This document shows, in pieces, positions 30,356 to 42,590 of a stretch of DNA of 64,000 nucleotides (positions within the stretch are counted from its first letter, which is position 1; each line of letters starts with the position of its first letter). The DNA is from Bactericera cockerelli (Eukaryota > Arthropoda > Insecta > Hemiptera > Triozidae): assembly GCA_024516035.1 (NCBI GenBank), contig CM044967.1, forward strand, positions 13,605,363 through 13,669,362, written 5' to 3'. The notes beneath the pieces were generated by a model. That model saw nothing but the letters and a program-made list of their open reading frames with translations. It was not told the origin of the DNA and ran no database searches. A program made the translations under genes and the position numbers.

Positions 30356-30707
30356 TAATATCGTTTGTTATTGGTAAAAGCCTTATTGTTTTCTTGATTT
30401 ACGCTTTTCGTCCATAACAGATCTATTTAATAGTATTTCCCGCCATTTCGTAACTATGTGGTTTTCCGGAGCTCTTCAAACTTTCCTAGTACTAAACACA
30501 ATTTCAAGTTACTCCGTTACCAGTGAAGCTGGAATCAAAGTTTTCGCGAACTGTTTGTTTGCTCGATTGTTGCCATTTGAGGTTAACCTTAAATGTTTCT
30601 TTCGAAATTTTACAATTTTTAGTGGAAATTTTTGTAGCAGTCTTGGAAAGGAAAAATACGAAACATTGAATACCACAGGATTTGTTAATGGCACGCTCTC
30701 TCTCTCT
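30356..30707. other. Unclassified intron DNA
   Basis: Short frames are open on both strands; no homology or splice support was seen. Confidence 0.5.
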
Positions 30708-31225
30708 TATCTAGTTCTCTTATATCCAGGTTTCTCTTATATCCAGGTTTCTCTTATATCCAGGTTTCTTTATACCTAGTTCTCTCATACCCAGGTTTCT
30801 CTTATACCCAGGTTTCTCTTATACCTAGTTCTATTATATCCAGTTCTCTTATATTTAGTTCTCTTATACCCAGGTTTCTCTTATACTCGTATCTAGTTCT
30901 CTCATACCCAGGTTTCTCTTATATCTAGTTCTCTCATACCCAGGTTTTTCTTATATCTAGTTCTCTTACACCCAGGTTTCTCTTATACCTAGTTCTCTCA
31001 TACCCAGGTTTCTCGTATATCTAATTCTCTTATATCCAGGTTTCTCTTTTGCTCTCCTCAGAAGTTTGCATAAGCTTAGGAGATAATATTAAGAAATATT
31101 GTTATTGTACAAATAAAAAGAACTATTTTATTCAATTCAAAAGAAGAAAAAAAAAAAATTCAAAAAATTCTTATATCTAGTTCTCTCATACCCAGGTTTC
31201 TCTCATGCCCAGGTTCGACTGAAAT
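30708..31225. repeat. Minisatellite derived from a pogo-MITE end
   Basis: Irregular 16-17-bp units tctcttatatccaggtt / tctcatacccaggtt / tatacctagtt, ending aggttcgactg, which is the MITE terminus (compare 14397). A non-satellite block at 31060-31165 interrupts it. Confidence 0.85.
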
Positions 31226-31245
31226 ATTTGAGCCTCATGATTTAC

Positions 31246-31425
31246 CTTCCTCCTCATCATCTGACTTGGTGATCTCATTGAACAGCAGGTTGCCTATCTC
31301 CGCATGCAGGGCTAGAGTTTTCTCCTCGGACGGAAGATAGATCTTCCGCGCTATCTTGGACGCGAGCTTGTGTCGCCAGATGTTGAGGATTTTTCCGGAC
31401 ATGAACTTTTCCATGAGGAGGGGCT
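31246..31425 (-). CDS. NWD-like gene, exon 6
   Basis: Residues 438-498: PLLMEKFMSGKILNIWRHKL, then ARKIYLPSEEKTLALHAEIG and a strongly acidic end (TKSDDEEE). Acceptor ctacag|AG, donor GAAG|gtaaat, phase 1-1. It continues the helical region after the winged helix. The acidic end joins an equally charged start in exon 7, suggesting an exposed loop. Confidence 0.91.
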
Positions 31426-31844
31426 CTGTAGGAAAAATTGAAATTAAACATTTAATAAGCCAGCGTCGATGGCGCTTTGAAAAACTGTATTGGATATTTT
31501 TTCGAGATATCAAGACACGGTTTTGTTTGAGATGTGATACTAAAGGAGTAACAATGATAATCATATTCCTAACCTTTCCGCTCCTAATGGGAAAATGGAA
31601 TCCGAGAACACGCAACAGAGAGAAGAAGAGAAAGGCAGGAAACACAGACCTAAAAGGTTTCCATTAAATAAAATCGCTTTTGAAAGCTTTGTTCCAATTT
31701 GTTCTTCTTCATCACCCAAACAATAAAAACCAGAAATGCTATCGACTCAATTTCGAGAGAAAAAAGTGACCGATTGAAAAGGGCACTTTCTATATCTTAT
31801 ACCTATTGTATGGGTAGTAGCAAGTTACTATTGCGGGGGCTTTC
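31426..31844. other. Intron 5, unclassified
   Basis: No gene or repeat recognised. Confidence 0.5.
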
Positions 31845-32180
31845 CCCTCCACTGGCTGTGAATCGTACCAGCTATCTCTTCTCTCTTTTACTCTGTCTTA
31901 TCCCGCTTAAGCAGGGATAAGACAGAGTTTTTTTTTGGACATTGTTCAACTTCATGGTTGAGGTTGGTTGGTTTTGACACATTTTTATGGCTGGATGCCC
32001 TTCCTAACGCCAACGATTCAATTTGATTTAACGTCCTGGATTAGGACGGGGGTTTTACCCTCCATTCGCTGGGAATCGTACCAGCTACCCACATTTACCT
32101 CACCCAGCCTGGGTAGGGCCCGAAATGTCAGCCTCACATATACGGAGGGAACAGGATTTTCCGTGTGAAAAATCTGCTCT
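31845..32180 (-). mobile_element. S1 SINE with inverted tail
   Basis: Reverse S1 (cctccattcgctgggaatcg ... ttccgtgtgaaaaatctgct). 31889-31927 is a hairpin (actctgtcttatccc / gggataagacagagt), so the 3' end is present twice head to head. Confidence 0.78.
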
Positions 32181-32734
32181 ATAATTTCCTATCTATTATT
32201 CCTTAGAAAAATATTTATTTATTTATTATTCTCTATCTCTATCCAGAATTTCTCGAGGATCCTAATCTGATGGTGAAATTAGTTTCAAAGGAATTGCCAG
32301 AATACAGCGAGAAATTTTCCCGCTACAGTTTACAAAGGCGGGAATGCTTTTTAGTAATTACAAAGGAAACTTTTCTCTTTGTTGGCACAAAATTAGAAGT
32401 AATTAATTGTCAACAATTGTAAGTTTGTAATGTAGGGGTGCGAGTATGTAATTCTGACTAACTAAGATATTAACCCTTACTACACTCGAGCTACAAAATG
32501 GAGTATTTTTTTGTTGTTGAGAAGATAATTTTGACCAAATATAAAAACCTAAATGTGCATATAACTATAGTTTATAATTTATGATCCTCTGAGTTATACA
32601 CTGTAAGACTGTCACTGAAGCCACAGTTTTCAATAAATTTGAGGACCTTTGAATGGTAACCGATGTCGAAAAAGTGTCGAACTTGAACCCCTCATACATC
32701 GGTAGCAATTTAAATAAATTGGGTTAATATTAGT
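32181..32734. other. AT-rich, unclassified
   Basis: No gene or repeat recognised. Confidence 0.5.
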
Positions 32735-33000
32735 GATTATCACAATCGTGATATAATCACCTTACTGAATTTTTAACGCAGGAACTTGAGACTCAAACCA
32801 GCAAACCATCGACCACTAGGTTACGAGTCCACCGCTACTGAGGCCAACCTCAGTAGCTAAATCAGTGAAAGATATTAAGTAATAAACATGTAGGTTAAGA
32901 CAAGGTTAGTGCTCGAAGGATTTTCTACCACCAAGTATTGTCATCACACACTCACATTATAAGGAAAAATCCAAGCATTGGGCGGGATCCAATCGACAGA
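32735..33000 (-). mobile_element. S2 then S4 SINE remnants
   Basis: 32735-32880 reversed S2 (gattatcacaatcgtgatat ... cctcagtagctaaatc); 32895-33000 reversed S4 end (attttctaccaccaag ... gggcgggatccaatcg). Confidence 0.6.
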
Positions 33001-33084
33001 GTAAATATCCATTACACTTAGTACTGTATCAATACAATTAAATTCTGTATCAATTTACCTAAATAAATAAACAGGTGCTTTGTG

Positions 33085-33330
33085 AAACTGTTGGCATAAT
33101 GGGACTACTTTGTCCTACTTATACACTCAGAGACTATACATCGAAAGGCATTACTAAGGGGTTAAGTGGCAGAGAATGCCTAAGGCATTTACTTCGCCCC
33201 GGATTACAAAACAATTGTAATTAAAAATTAACATTGATCTTTATTATTATTATTTTTTGTACATACTTTTTTTTAATTGTATTGTTATTAATTCTTTGTT
33301 GATGATAGTTTTGTAAAAGTAAATAAAGTG
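33085..33330 (+). mobile_element. LINE-B/LINE-C 3' end
   Basis: ttggcataatgggactactt, then ttcgccccggattacaaaac and tttgttgatgatagttttg, as at 24940. Confidence 0.65.
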
Positions 33331-33505
<175 letters not shown>

Positions 33506-33510
33506 CTCAC

Positions 33511-33741
33511 TCATGGCTCGCCGCACCGTGTAGAAAGTCTGGAAGTTGAAGTTCCCATCCTGCAGGTGGAGAGGCGCCCGACTGTCTGCGTTGGTCGTGG
33601 GCATGAGCAACTCGAGGAGTTCCGTTTCCGAGAGCCCGAACTCTGCTATCGTGATGAAGGAGATGATGCGAGTCATGGCCAGCTTGCCGAAACTCTGTTC
33701 CAGCTCCTGCAGACAGTCTTCGATGTAGAATTCGAAGGATT
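33511..33741 (-). CDS. NWD-like gene, exon 5: winged-helix region
   Basis: Residues 361-438. It opens ESFEFYIEDCLQELEQSFGK and contains ITIAEFGLSETELLELL, the helix-turn pattern seen after NACHT in STAND proteins. Acceptor ttcag|AA, donor A|gtgagt, symmetric phase 1-1. It is squeezed between repeats: the (AAAT)n tail of a LINE starts a few bases past the donor, and a 21-bp satellite starts about 35 nt upstream of the acceptor. Confidence 0.93.
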
Positions 33742-33774
33742 CTGAAAATCATGATAAAATGTCATCCTCATCGT

Positions 33775-34620
33775 TCTAGGGTGGTATATCGCGAAAACCG
33801 CGAGGTATATCTCGAAATTCGCGAGGTATGTTGCGAAAACCGCGAGGTATATCGCGAAAACCGCGAGGTATATCGCGAAAACCGCGGTATATCGCGAAAA
33901 CCGCGAGGTATATCGTGAAAACCGCGAGGTATATAGCGAAAACTGCGAGGTATATTGCGAAAACCGCGAGGTATATCGTGAAAACCGCGAGGTATATCGC
34001 GAAAACCGCGAGGTATATCGCGAATACCGCGAGGTATATCGCGAGAACCGCGAGGTATACCGCGAAAACCGCGAGGTATACCGCGAAAACCGCGAGGTAT
34101 ATCGCGAAAACCGCGAGGTATATCGCGAAAACCGCGAGGTATATCGTGAATACCGCGAGGTATATCGCGAAAACCGCGAGGTATATCGCGAGAACCGCGA
34201 GGTATACCGCGAAAACCGCGAGGTATATCGCGAAAACCGCGAGGTATATCGCGAATACCGCGAGGTATATCGCGAATACCGCGAGGTATATCGCGAAAAC
34301 CGCGAGGTATATCGCGAAAACCGCGAGGTATACCGCGAAAACCGCGAGGTATATCGCGAAAAACCGCGAGGTATATCGCGAATACCGCGAGGTATATTGC
34401 GAAAACCGCGAGGTATATCGCGAAAACCGCGAGGTATACCGCGAAAACCGTGAGGTTATTATAATAAAATATCATCCTTATCGTTCTAGAGTGTTATATA
34501 GCGAAAACCGCGAGGTATATTGCGAAAACCACGAGAAGTATCGATAAAACCCCGAAGTATATCCCGAAAACCGCAAGGTATGCCGGGAAAACCGCTAGAT
34601 GTATCGCGAAAAGTTTTAAG
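33775..34620. repeat. CpG-rich 21-bp satellite
   Basis: About 38 units of gaggtatatcgcgaaaaccg plus one base, with point variants (gcgaatacc, gcgagaacc) arranged in a higher-order pattern. Each unit contains tcgcga. The flank catcctcatcgttctaggg recurs as catccttatcgttctagag at 34467. Because 21 is a multiple of three, frames stay open on both strands. Confidence 0.96.
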
Positions 34621-35664
34621 GTACAGGGAACCTACTCATACAATAAAAGTCGCAAAATTTGTGAAGGATTTTTTTTTTTGTGACCGCAAATAAAATATGT
34701 ACCTACATGGTATCCTAAGAGTACCCCCTGCTTAAGAAGAAATATGTACGTACGTTACATTCGAAGACCTACTAAGAAGCTACTAAGTAAAGTATAAAGG
34801 TTAAATAATAATATTATAATTAATAAAAATAGTTGAGATAATTAAATTATTTAAATCAGACAAGATGACCGTTAAATCTATAAAATCTATTAGGACACTA
34901 GGAATTCTAGGTGCAACTAGTGCTAGTATAAAAATAGAGAGAGAGAGAGAGAGAAGCAATGGTAGGGGAATTACTGTAGGGAAGCTGTGAGGGGAAGAAG
35001 GTGATGGAGGGAGAAAGAGAGAAGAAAAATAAGTGCGATGAGAGAGAGAAAGACTGAGAGATAACTAGATAAAGAGAGAGAAAGAAGCATAGGTATGGGA
35101 AAATAACAGAAAAATGAAATGATGCTTTAAGGGGTAGAGGGGAGGGGAGGGAATAGAGCAGATAATAAGTAAGATGAGGAGAAAGAAAGGCAGAGAGAGA
35201 GAGAGAGAGAGAAGAATTTGAGAGAGTGAGAGGTGGTAGATAAGGAGGAAGAGAGAAGAGAGAGAAGATTATTGTTCCACTCTGCCCCGCAAGATTCCAA
35301 AATGTCGCTGAGTGCTAATTGAAGAGGCTGACGATAGTAAATTGATTATTCCAAAAGTTACAAATTATAATTGAAATAAATTAGAAGCCAATGAACAAAT
35401 TTACAAAACATACTCGTAATTAATTAATCCAATTTTTCCGTTACGAAATAAAAATATCCCTACCTCGCTTTACCATGTTCAATCGTACAGAATTCTGTTC
35501 GAACTAAGGAAAGGAGCTATGTTGGTTCGAGTTCCGGCAATAGCAAATTTTATTCAGACGGCTTCACGAAAGTTGTAAACACAGTAATGATCGCTAGGAT
35601 AGAATATTATCAATTAATCGACACGTCACAGGTGACGGGAAAAGTTAAAAACTATTCAGCTTTT
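34621..35664. repeat. AT-rich DNA and purine tracts
   Basis: 34935-35275 is GA-rich (agagagagag, gaagaagag). The remainder is unclassified; no gene. Confidence 0.7.
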
Positions 35665-35800
35665 AACCGACCTCAGTAGTTTGATGGACAAGGTGGCGGA
35701 CTTGTAACCTGGAGGTCGGTGGTTCAAGTCCCGAGTAAGCAAATATTTAGTACAGAGAGTTTGAGTAGTTGTGATAAACGAAAATGATTAACACAAATAT
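35665..35800 (+). mobile_element. S2 SINE
   Basis: accgacctcagtagtttgat ... cttgtaacctggaggtcggt ... ggttcaagtcccgagtaagc, body ending gattaacacaaatat. Confidence 0.82.
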
Positions 35801-36279
35801 GAGAACAACTGAATTTGACATTGTACGGGTATGGCTCCAATCTTTTCTATGCTCAAAGCCTTAATTTATATATTCTTGTGTTCTTTTTAAGAGACGCAAA
35901 AGTGCCCATGATTGGTGCCTTGCTAAGAAAAATATGCGTAGTATATACTATACGTATTATACTCTATGATACTACAGTGATTAAAATAAAGACCTTAGTT
36001 GATGATATGGATGTTCAGAACTATTACCTGCTGATGAGAGCAAATAAGCTCGAAAAAACTGTCCAGGCATATTCTGATATCTCACTTTTCTGTTTATACT
36101 GATACAATTTTTCTTACACAAAATAAAATTACCTGTAATTTGATATACTTTTGGAAATAAAACACAAAACAAAATCCTCCTTAACCTCATTTGAACTTTC
36201 CCTAATTACAGAGCCGAGCGATAAATCTTCTTCAATTTTTCAGCGAATTTCTATGAAACTTCGCCTTATGCCTAGAGGA
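35801..36279. repeat. Intron 4: R4 (minus) and unclassified
   Basis: 36000-36105 is reversed R4 (atggatgttcagaactattac ... cacttttctgtttatactg-type). The rest is unclassified. Confidence 0.6.
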
Positions 36280-36620
36280 GCGGAGGGGGGGGGGGGGGAT
36301 TGATGGGCACGAGCCTTCAGAAAAATTCCGCTCAGGTTAGTGGAGGGAGGGAGGGAGAAAGGGTAGGAGAGGAAGAGGGAGCACGGGAGGGAGGGAGGAG
36401 GGTAGGAGAGGAAGAGGGAGCAGGGGAGAGAGGGGAAAGAGAGGGAGAGGATGCAGGGGAGGGAGGGAGAGTAGGGGAGGAAGAGATGGTAGGGGAGGGA
36501 GTGAGAGAGAGGGAGTACTAGAGGGAGGAAGAGAAGAAATGCCAAAGAGACAAAGATGTAGGGAAAGAGGGAGGGAGGAGGTAGGGGGAGGAGAAATTTA
36601 TCAAGGAGGACAAGGGGAGA
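36280..36620. repeat. G/A-rich tract
   Basis: A G-run (36286-36298) then gggagggag / gaggaagagg repeats; almost no pyrimidines on the plus strand. Confidence 0.92.
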
Positions 36621-38036
36621 GAGAAATATAAGGTTTAAGGTAAGATAACAGGACTGTGTTTAGAGGTGCAATTTTTTCAGAGTGTTCAAAAATTTCAAAA
36701 TGATGCATTTGGTTCCCCCTCGAAAAAAGGGCCAACCCAGAAAACATCTGTTTGATTCGTGTTGAAATAAGAAATCACAGAACGCCGAAATTAAGAACTC
36801 ATGATATATCATCAAGTATTGTTAAGTCCAATTTGAAAGCAAAGTTTTCTGTAAACAACAATCGTAATAAATTATATTTTAGTTTAAATGTTAATTACAT
36901 TTGCAAACATAACTTGTCTTTACTGACTTCCTTCACCAACACAGTAACATTCGATTATATAAGTACAAGTGGTACAACGCACATTCCTCTTCACTAGATC
37001 TAATCTAAGTTTTAATATCCACCAATCTAAAGACATAGAGAGCTTTTAATTTTTTTTATCAAAAAACCTAAAGGTAGAATACTGGATGAATACTAGATAC
37101 CTACTTGTTTATGTAACTAAAATTTCAATGTGTAACTGAGATTATTATTAAAAATACAATACCTGCCTAATTATAGTATAAGGGAAGTAAAACTGTCTTA
37201 ACTCAAATGGACAAAATGACTCAAGTTAGAAGACAAAATGAACACTTTAAAAAATTTCATGAATCCTCGCCTGAATGGCTAACCATTATTTTATTATTTT
37301 TCATTTTCTGTTAAAAAAAGAAAAGTGTGAAGGCAGGAAGAGAAAATCCACAGGAGGAGAAGACAGAGAGACAGGGGAGGAGAAAGCATAATAGAAATAA
37401 AAATTGATAAGAGAAAAAAGTGAGAAGTTCTAACTTGGCGAAGAGTAAAGAAAAATGTACGAAATATGACGGGAGAAGAGAATTTTGGGGGAAATAATAG
37501 TAGGGAGAAGGGAAATACAGGGAGGGGTGTATTTATTTTCGCCGCCAGACCGAAACTTTTTTTGCTGTCAAATGAATTCATTAAAGAAGACATGATTGTA
37601 ATGGAAATCAAATAAAAATAGTTGTTTGAGGTTAGTTCCATTAGAGTTGGCCTAGAAAAGTTCAGGTTGATTAGTGAAACGATTGCGAAACTTGTAAATA
37701 AATTAAATTAAAAAGAATGCTAACGTTGTACAAAAAGTTCAAACTATTTTAGTGTCTTACCTCTATAAAATGTTGCATTTTATAACAAAAATTGTTTTTC
37801 CCTCGATATTTCCCTTTATTTCAAAGCTATAATATTGTCCATGGGACAGCTAGCGCATACAATGTCCTGCACTTAGACTCGTATGTACCACATCAATGCC
37901 CTATATTTATTTTTCCTAACACTACACTGGACAATGGCATTCCTACAAGTACATCGTTTCGGGCCTAAAGTTCACATAAGGGTAAAAATAAAGAAGTATA
38001 AGGAGAAGTCGAGATAGAAGAAGAAAAACATTTTAC
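36621..38036. other. Intron 4 remainder, nothing recognised
   Basis: AT-rich; no exon, tRNA or familiar repeat was found. Confidence 0.55.
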
Positions 38037-38691
38037 CTGACACGGGCGGGAGTTGAATGTAGCACTGCGGACTCTTGAACCTCTCCCTCTGCACGGGAGT
38101 GATCTTGAGGATGTCCGGCGAATACAGGGTGGTCGCCACAAAGTGGACATTCCTCGGTAGATTGATCGGTAGCCAGGACAGCGCTGCCACGATGTCTGAG
38201 TCCAAAGGATTCAGCCGATGCAGATCATCGATCAGGATCACAAGGAGGTTATCCTTCGCAGGATCATCTTCGGATTCAAACCGCTTGACAAGTGTTTGGA
38301 ACCAGTTGTTCACGTAGAGAGGATCAAACGAGGCGTCGGCAGGAATGCAGAGATTGTTCGGGTCCAGCAGACAGTTGAGCTGCTCGCAAATGATTCGCAA
38401 CAGTTCGAGATTGTACGAAGACCGCGGCGTTGTCCCGGAGAATCGCAGGATCCTGATGCCCTCTTTGCCCAGCCACTTCTCGCAGTTCTGATACACGGAG
38501 GTGAGGATAGTAGTCTTGCCGGAGCCGTGTCCTCCCTGGATCAGGATGGGACCGTGGCGGGCGGGGCAGTTCACCATCAGACCCTTCACTTTCTCCAGGA
38601 TCTGGTCGCAGCCATTTTCCAGCTTGTAGCCTGCGTCGTTCACGATTTGCTTGCAGTATGCCAGGTGGATGAGTGTTTCCTTGACGATTTC
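38037..38691 (-). CDS. NWD-like gene, exon 4: NACHT NTPase domain
   Basis: The largest exon, residues 143-361. The P-loop GGHGSGKT (195-202) would bind the nucleotide phosphates; the Walker B strand ends in two Asp (LLVILIDDLHRL, 291-302) for Mg2+ and hydrolysis; a sensor-1-like strand follows (VHFVATTLYS, 324-333). The start GAA is set by acceptor cctcag and the end by G|gtaaaa after LPPVS. All signature positions look intact, so the domain is probably catalytically competent. Local GC content is well above the intron background, as expected for a conserved coding exon. Confidence 0.96.
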
Positions 38692-40060
38692 CTGAGGAAC
38701 AAAGAGACAGAAAGAAAATACAGGAAATATCTTTTACAAGTACAGCAGATCAGAATTATAACGAAACTCAAATAACAGAAACTGAACCATTTCAAGATGC
38801 TAGGAACAGCCTGTGCGTGAAGGCATCTCTCCTCATTCCCATACTAATAGCTTTGCCAACAAAGTTAAGACGTCGCTTCTCAGAGAGCCTCCTCCTAATG
38901 AAACTGTTAAAGAACACAAGGTGAACTGTTTGAAAAAAATATGACCTCCCAGCCAAAGTACATGTCAAACTTTGTCAAACAACTCTCCAGGAAAGTTTCC
39001 TCTAGTTTAAAGTTCAGTTAGTTCAGACCTACATAAGAGGAGTCTACTATTGCTGAAAGTTTTCTCGCGTATTGTTTACTACCTAGATTGTTTTCTTGTG
39101 AGTTTTCAAAGTTGAAAGTTTCCAACTATGAACTAGTTGATCTGTTCACTACCTGCACTCGCTTTTGAGAAGTCTGCAGTTGAGATATCCTCTTTTTCGT
39201 TCTGTTGTTTTGAACTAGCCAATGGGAGGTATTTAACTCTGATGATCGCTAACGCGCCAGACGACTAAATTATTACTAGAAAAAGAATACGATTATTATC
39301 GAGTGAATGAAGGTACAATTTTAAAAGTTAACCCACAAACTATTGCGTTTAGTGGGTCAACAATTCTGTGCAGTCATTTCGCAGGTAAACTTCAAAAAGG
39401 CCATGGTCAGACTGAAATTGGTCTTACATAATTGATGAAACGAAAGCCATTTCCTCACGCTCAATTTCCTTCCTATTGAACTATTTTCCTTCGAAATGGG
39501 GATATCTACTGAGGCGTAAGCATCATAATAATATGATATACTTCTCTCTTTCTCTCCTGCCCTCTTCGCTTTTATCTTTCCATTTATTAACTCTCTCCCA
39601 CCTCTCTTCTCTCTCTTCATTTACTAACCATCGTACTGCTGACTCCTGTATCTTGTTTTGTCATTCCATTTACTAATTATCTCTTTCTCCCTCCCCCAAT
39701 CTTTCTTTCTCTTTTTCTTTCTCTCTCTCCTACCCGTTTTTCTTTTTCACCCCAGAAGTTTTGTACACTTTGAGGGAGTTATTTTTACTTTCTATTACGT
39801 ATAGAAAGTATTGTTTTTATGTTAGGTACGCCACTTTTCTTTCATTCCAACCTAAATCTTGGTTCGGAGGGCCCTCTTTAATTTTTTAGCCTCCTTGTGT
39901 AAACTTGATAAAAATATCAAGTTTGGCGACCTGGAACACGATGATGATTAAAGTCTCGTCAATTGTCATTGACCTTGAGCCCTGATTGTGCTGGATGGCT
40001 TGCTTGTCTTTGAACACATTTGAATACAAATTTTCCGTATACAAATTTGAATATTATATA
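38692..40060. other. Intron 3, first part
   Basis: 38692-39534 unclassified; 39535-39775 is CT-rich; 39775-39830 has actttctattacgtatagaa, a short dyad also near 46100. No gene. Confidence 0.6.
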
Positions 40061-40501
40061 CAGGGTGGTCCAAAAAGTTTGCACCAAAATGATAGGGGTA
40101 ATAAAAGAGACCATTTCCAACAAAAATAGTCCCGGACATTTTCCTTTATTTTTTGTCGTTTTCAAAATGGCGGCCAAAACGTGTGTTTTTCAAATATGTG
40201 CGTTCAGAACGTTGACAGCCTAAATGAGCATGATCATTAAAACATTGAACGGGTTAATTTAACTTATTTTAATTAAAATTTTATTTTCAATTCAAAAATG
40301 CAATCCGTTTTTTTCTAGGTGGTACAGAAAAAAATAAAAAAATCAAAAGCCAACCAAAGTCGGAATATTTGAAAAACACACGTTTTGGCCGCCATTTTGA
40401 AAACGACAAAAAATAAAGGAAAATGTCCGGGAATATTTTTGTTGGAAATGGTCTCTTTTATTACCCCTATCATTTTGGTGCAAACTTTCTGGACCACCCT
40501 G
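40061..40501. mobile_element. Fold-back MITE (441 bp, ~140-bp TIRs)
   Basis: CAGGGTGGTCCAAAAAGTTT and AAACTTTCTGGACCACCCTG are the ends, between TATA copies (40057-40060, 40502-40505). The arms 40061-40200 and 40362-40501 mirror each other. Confidence 0.88.
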
Positions 40502-41178
40502 TATAATCGTAAGCCGCATGGAGTTTTGGCATGACACATTACTGTGGAGCTAAGGTAACCAGCTGTGGGGGAGAAGTGATGGAATGCAAAAGTATTATCC
40601 AGCACTACCGGGAGAGAGAAAAAACTAGAGCATCGCGTACTGACAAGATAGATGATACCATTAGAATAGAACAGGAGGAAGAACGTTCTTGTGCAATACT
40701 TATCTATTTACGTAAGTATTCTCGAGTAACGAGCGACAATGTTAAGTCTCAACTTCCTCTAGTCTTCTGAGCCATTGAGGTTCATTCTTAATCAGGACGG
40801 AACTCCAAAAATGGCTGAAACAATGATTCCCGATGTGGCCCAGAGTCTCCTTTTGGTATTTAGGTGAGTAAAGAAAGGATTTTTTTAAAATAAAAATAAA
40901 AAAAAAACCTCAACGGTGACAAATTGTTTTATCTTACACATAAACAATCTAAATGTAACTTGATTTGTGTCTATCAATAGTATAACTATAACTTAATATT
41001 TATGTTTGAATGACACAGCCCAAAAGGTCGAATTTCATTACATTTGGTATGATCAATATGCTGGAGGTGCTATAATTATACTGTTGGCAACATGGGACAT
41101 CCTGTCTTGAGTACCTCGTGTGCTCACAGCTTTAAACACAAACTAAAGCACCTCTTCAACGCGTGCAACCCACTTGAC
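40502..41178. other. Unclassified intron DNA
   Basis: No gene recognised; near 41090 a weak LINE-B-like ctgttggcaacatggga. Confidence 0.5.
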
Positions 41179-41237
41179 GACCCAGGGCAGTTTAGACGTG
41201 CAACCCACTGGGTTGCACGTCTAAACTGCCCTGGGTC
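41179..41237. repeat. Perfect 29+1+29 palindrome
   Basis: gacccagggcagtttagacg ... caaccca c tgggttg ... cgtctaaactgccctgggtc; no mismatch over 29 bp. Confidence 0.97.
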
Positions 41238-41359
41238 ATTCTGACTAAAGGCAAACAAGGACAATTTAATTTTGTCCTGACTATATTAAACACATATTTA
41301 TATCACTATGAGCAAATAAAACCTTCCGTACATTGCAATTTCCTTCATTTTTCGCTGAC

Positions 41360-41880
41360 TTTCGTTCCCCCCTCCTCTTTCTTTCCTCCTGTTCCTTTCC
41401 CCTCCTTCTTCCTCCTTCCCCCTCCTCCCTTCCCACCTTTCCTTCCACTTCCTCCTTCCCTCCTCTTCCTTCCCTTCCTCCCTATCCTTTCCTTCCCCTT
41501 CCCTCCACTTCCTTTCCTTTCCTTCCTCCACTCCTTTCGTCCCTTCTCCTCCCTTTTCCTTTCCTCCCTTCCCTCACTTCCTTTCCTTCTCTTCTCCCCC
41601 TTTTCCTTCCCTTCTTCTTCTCCCCCTCCCTCCACTTCCTTTCTCCCCTTCTCCCCCTTTTTCTTCCCTTCTCTTCTCCCCCCTCCCCCCACGTCCTTTC
41701 CACCCGTTCTCCCCCTTTTACTTCCCTTCTCTTCTACCCCTCCCCCACTTCCTTTCCCCCGTTCTCCCCTTTTCCTTCCTTCTCTTCTACCCCTCCCCCC
41801 ACTTGCTTTCCTCCCCTTTCCCCCCTTTTCCTTCCTTTCTCTTCTACCCCTCCTTTCACTTCCTTCCCCACTCCTGCTGG
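41360..41880. repeat. Polypyrimidine tract
   Basis: About 520 bp of ccttcc / cctcc / cttttc; open frames on both strands (Ser/Pro/Phe versus Gly/Glu/Lys/Arg) are composition artefacts. Confidence 0.96.
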
Positions 41881-41984
41881 ACAATAGAGGATGGGGCGTG
41901 AACGAGTACCTCTACAGAGACAGAAGATACAATGCCACTTACACAAATTACTTTCTAATGTCCACAGAGAAATGGACGGAAAAT

Positions 41985-42021
41985 CCCTGCATCAGGTGCC
42001 GAGTCAGCACCTGATGCAGGG
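41985..42021. repeat. 15-bp hairpin
   Basis: ccctgcatcaggtgc and gcacctgatgcaggg around a 7-nt loop. Confidence 0.95.
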
Positions 42022-42094
42022 GGTCGCCCGTGTGTCAGGCCCGCAAACAGGATCCAACTTAGGTCAGTGTTTGTTATATGTATATTTATTTTTT

Positions 42095-42345
42095 TCGTAT
42101 AGACTATGAAACAGGATTTACTGTAGACGCTTGTGATCTGTTTTGTAGCTTGCCATTCCCATAGAATTCCCATAGATTTTTTTTGTATAGACTATGAAAC
42201 AGGATATACTGTAGACGCTTGTGGTCTGTTTTGTAGCTTGCCATTCCCATAGATTGCAACCCCTCCCCCTCCCACCCCCACTGATGGGCGAGAAGTGAGA
42301 TGTTTATTCAAATGATTCTCTTTTTTTATACGAGTACATACTACA
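42095..42345 (+). repeat. R3 repeat, two tandem copies
   Basis: agactatgaaacaggat and ctgtagacgcttgtg appear at about 42102 and 42187, each with tagcttgccattcccat. Confidence 0.8.
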
Positions 42346-42349
42346 AATT

Positions 42350-42590
42350 TAGACTCTCAGGGTTAAGTGCACTGCTAGTCAAGTGGTTAACGCGCTAGTC
42401 TGGTGATCCAGGTAGTGTAGGGGGGATCCGTTGGTTCGAATGCCACCAGTGCACGAATTCTTCCTCATTAATTTGAGTTTGTGACCAGTCACATAATAAT
42501 AAAACTCTGAGGGTTAGGTGGTAGAAAATGCTTTGAGCATTAACCTCGCTTGGTGGTTACCTTCCACTAAGGAGTATTATTATTATCTTT
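42350..42590 (+). mobile_element. S4 SINE
   Basis: ctagtcaagtggttaacgcg, ggttcgaatgccaccagtg, gactctgagggttaggtgg-type body and a cctcgcttggtggttacct end with an ATT tail. Confidence 0.82.

Noticed and set aside
33768..34547. Frames of about 235 and 239 codons, one on each strand
   Set aside because: They lie wholly in the 21-bp satellite; any 21-bp repeat without stops stays open in these frames.
41333..41887. Frames of about 180 codons on both strands
   Set aside because: Polypyrimidine/polypurine composition, no splice or homology support.
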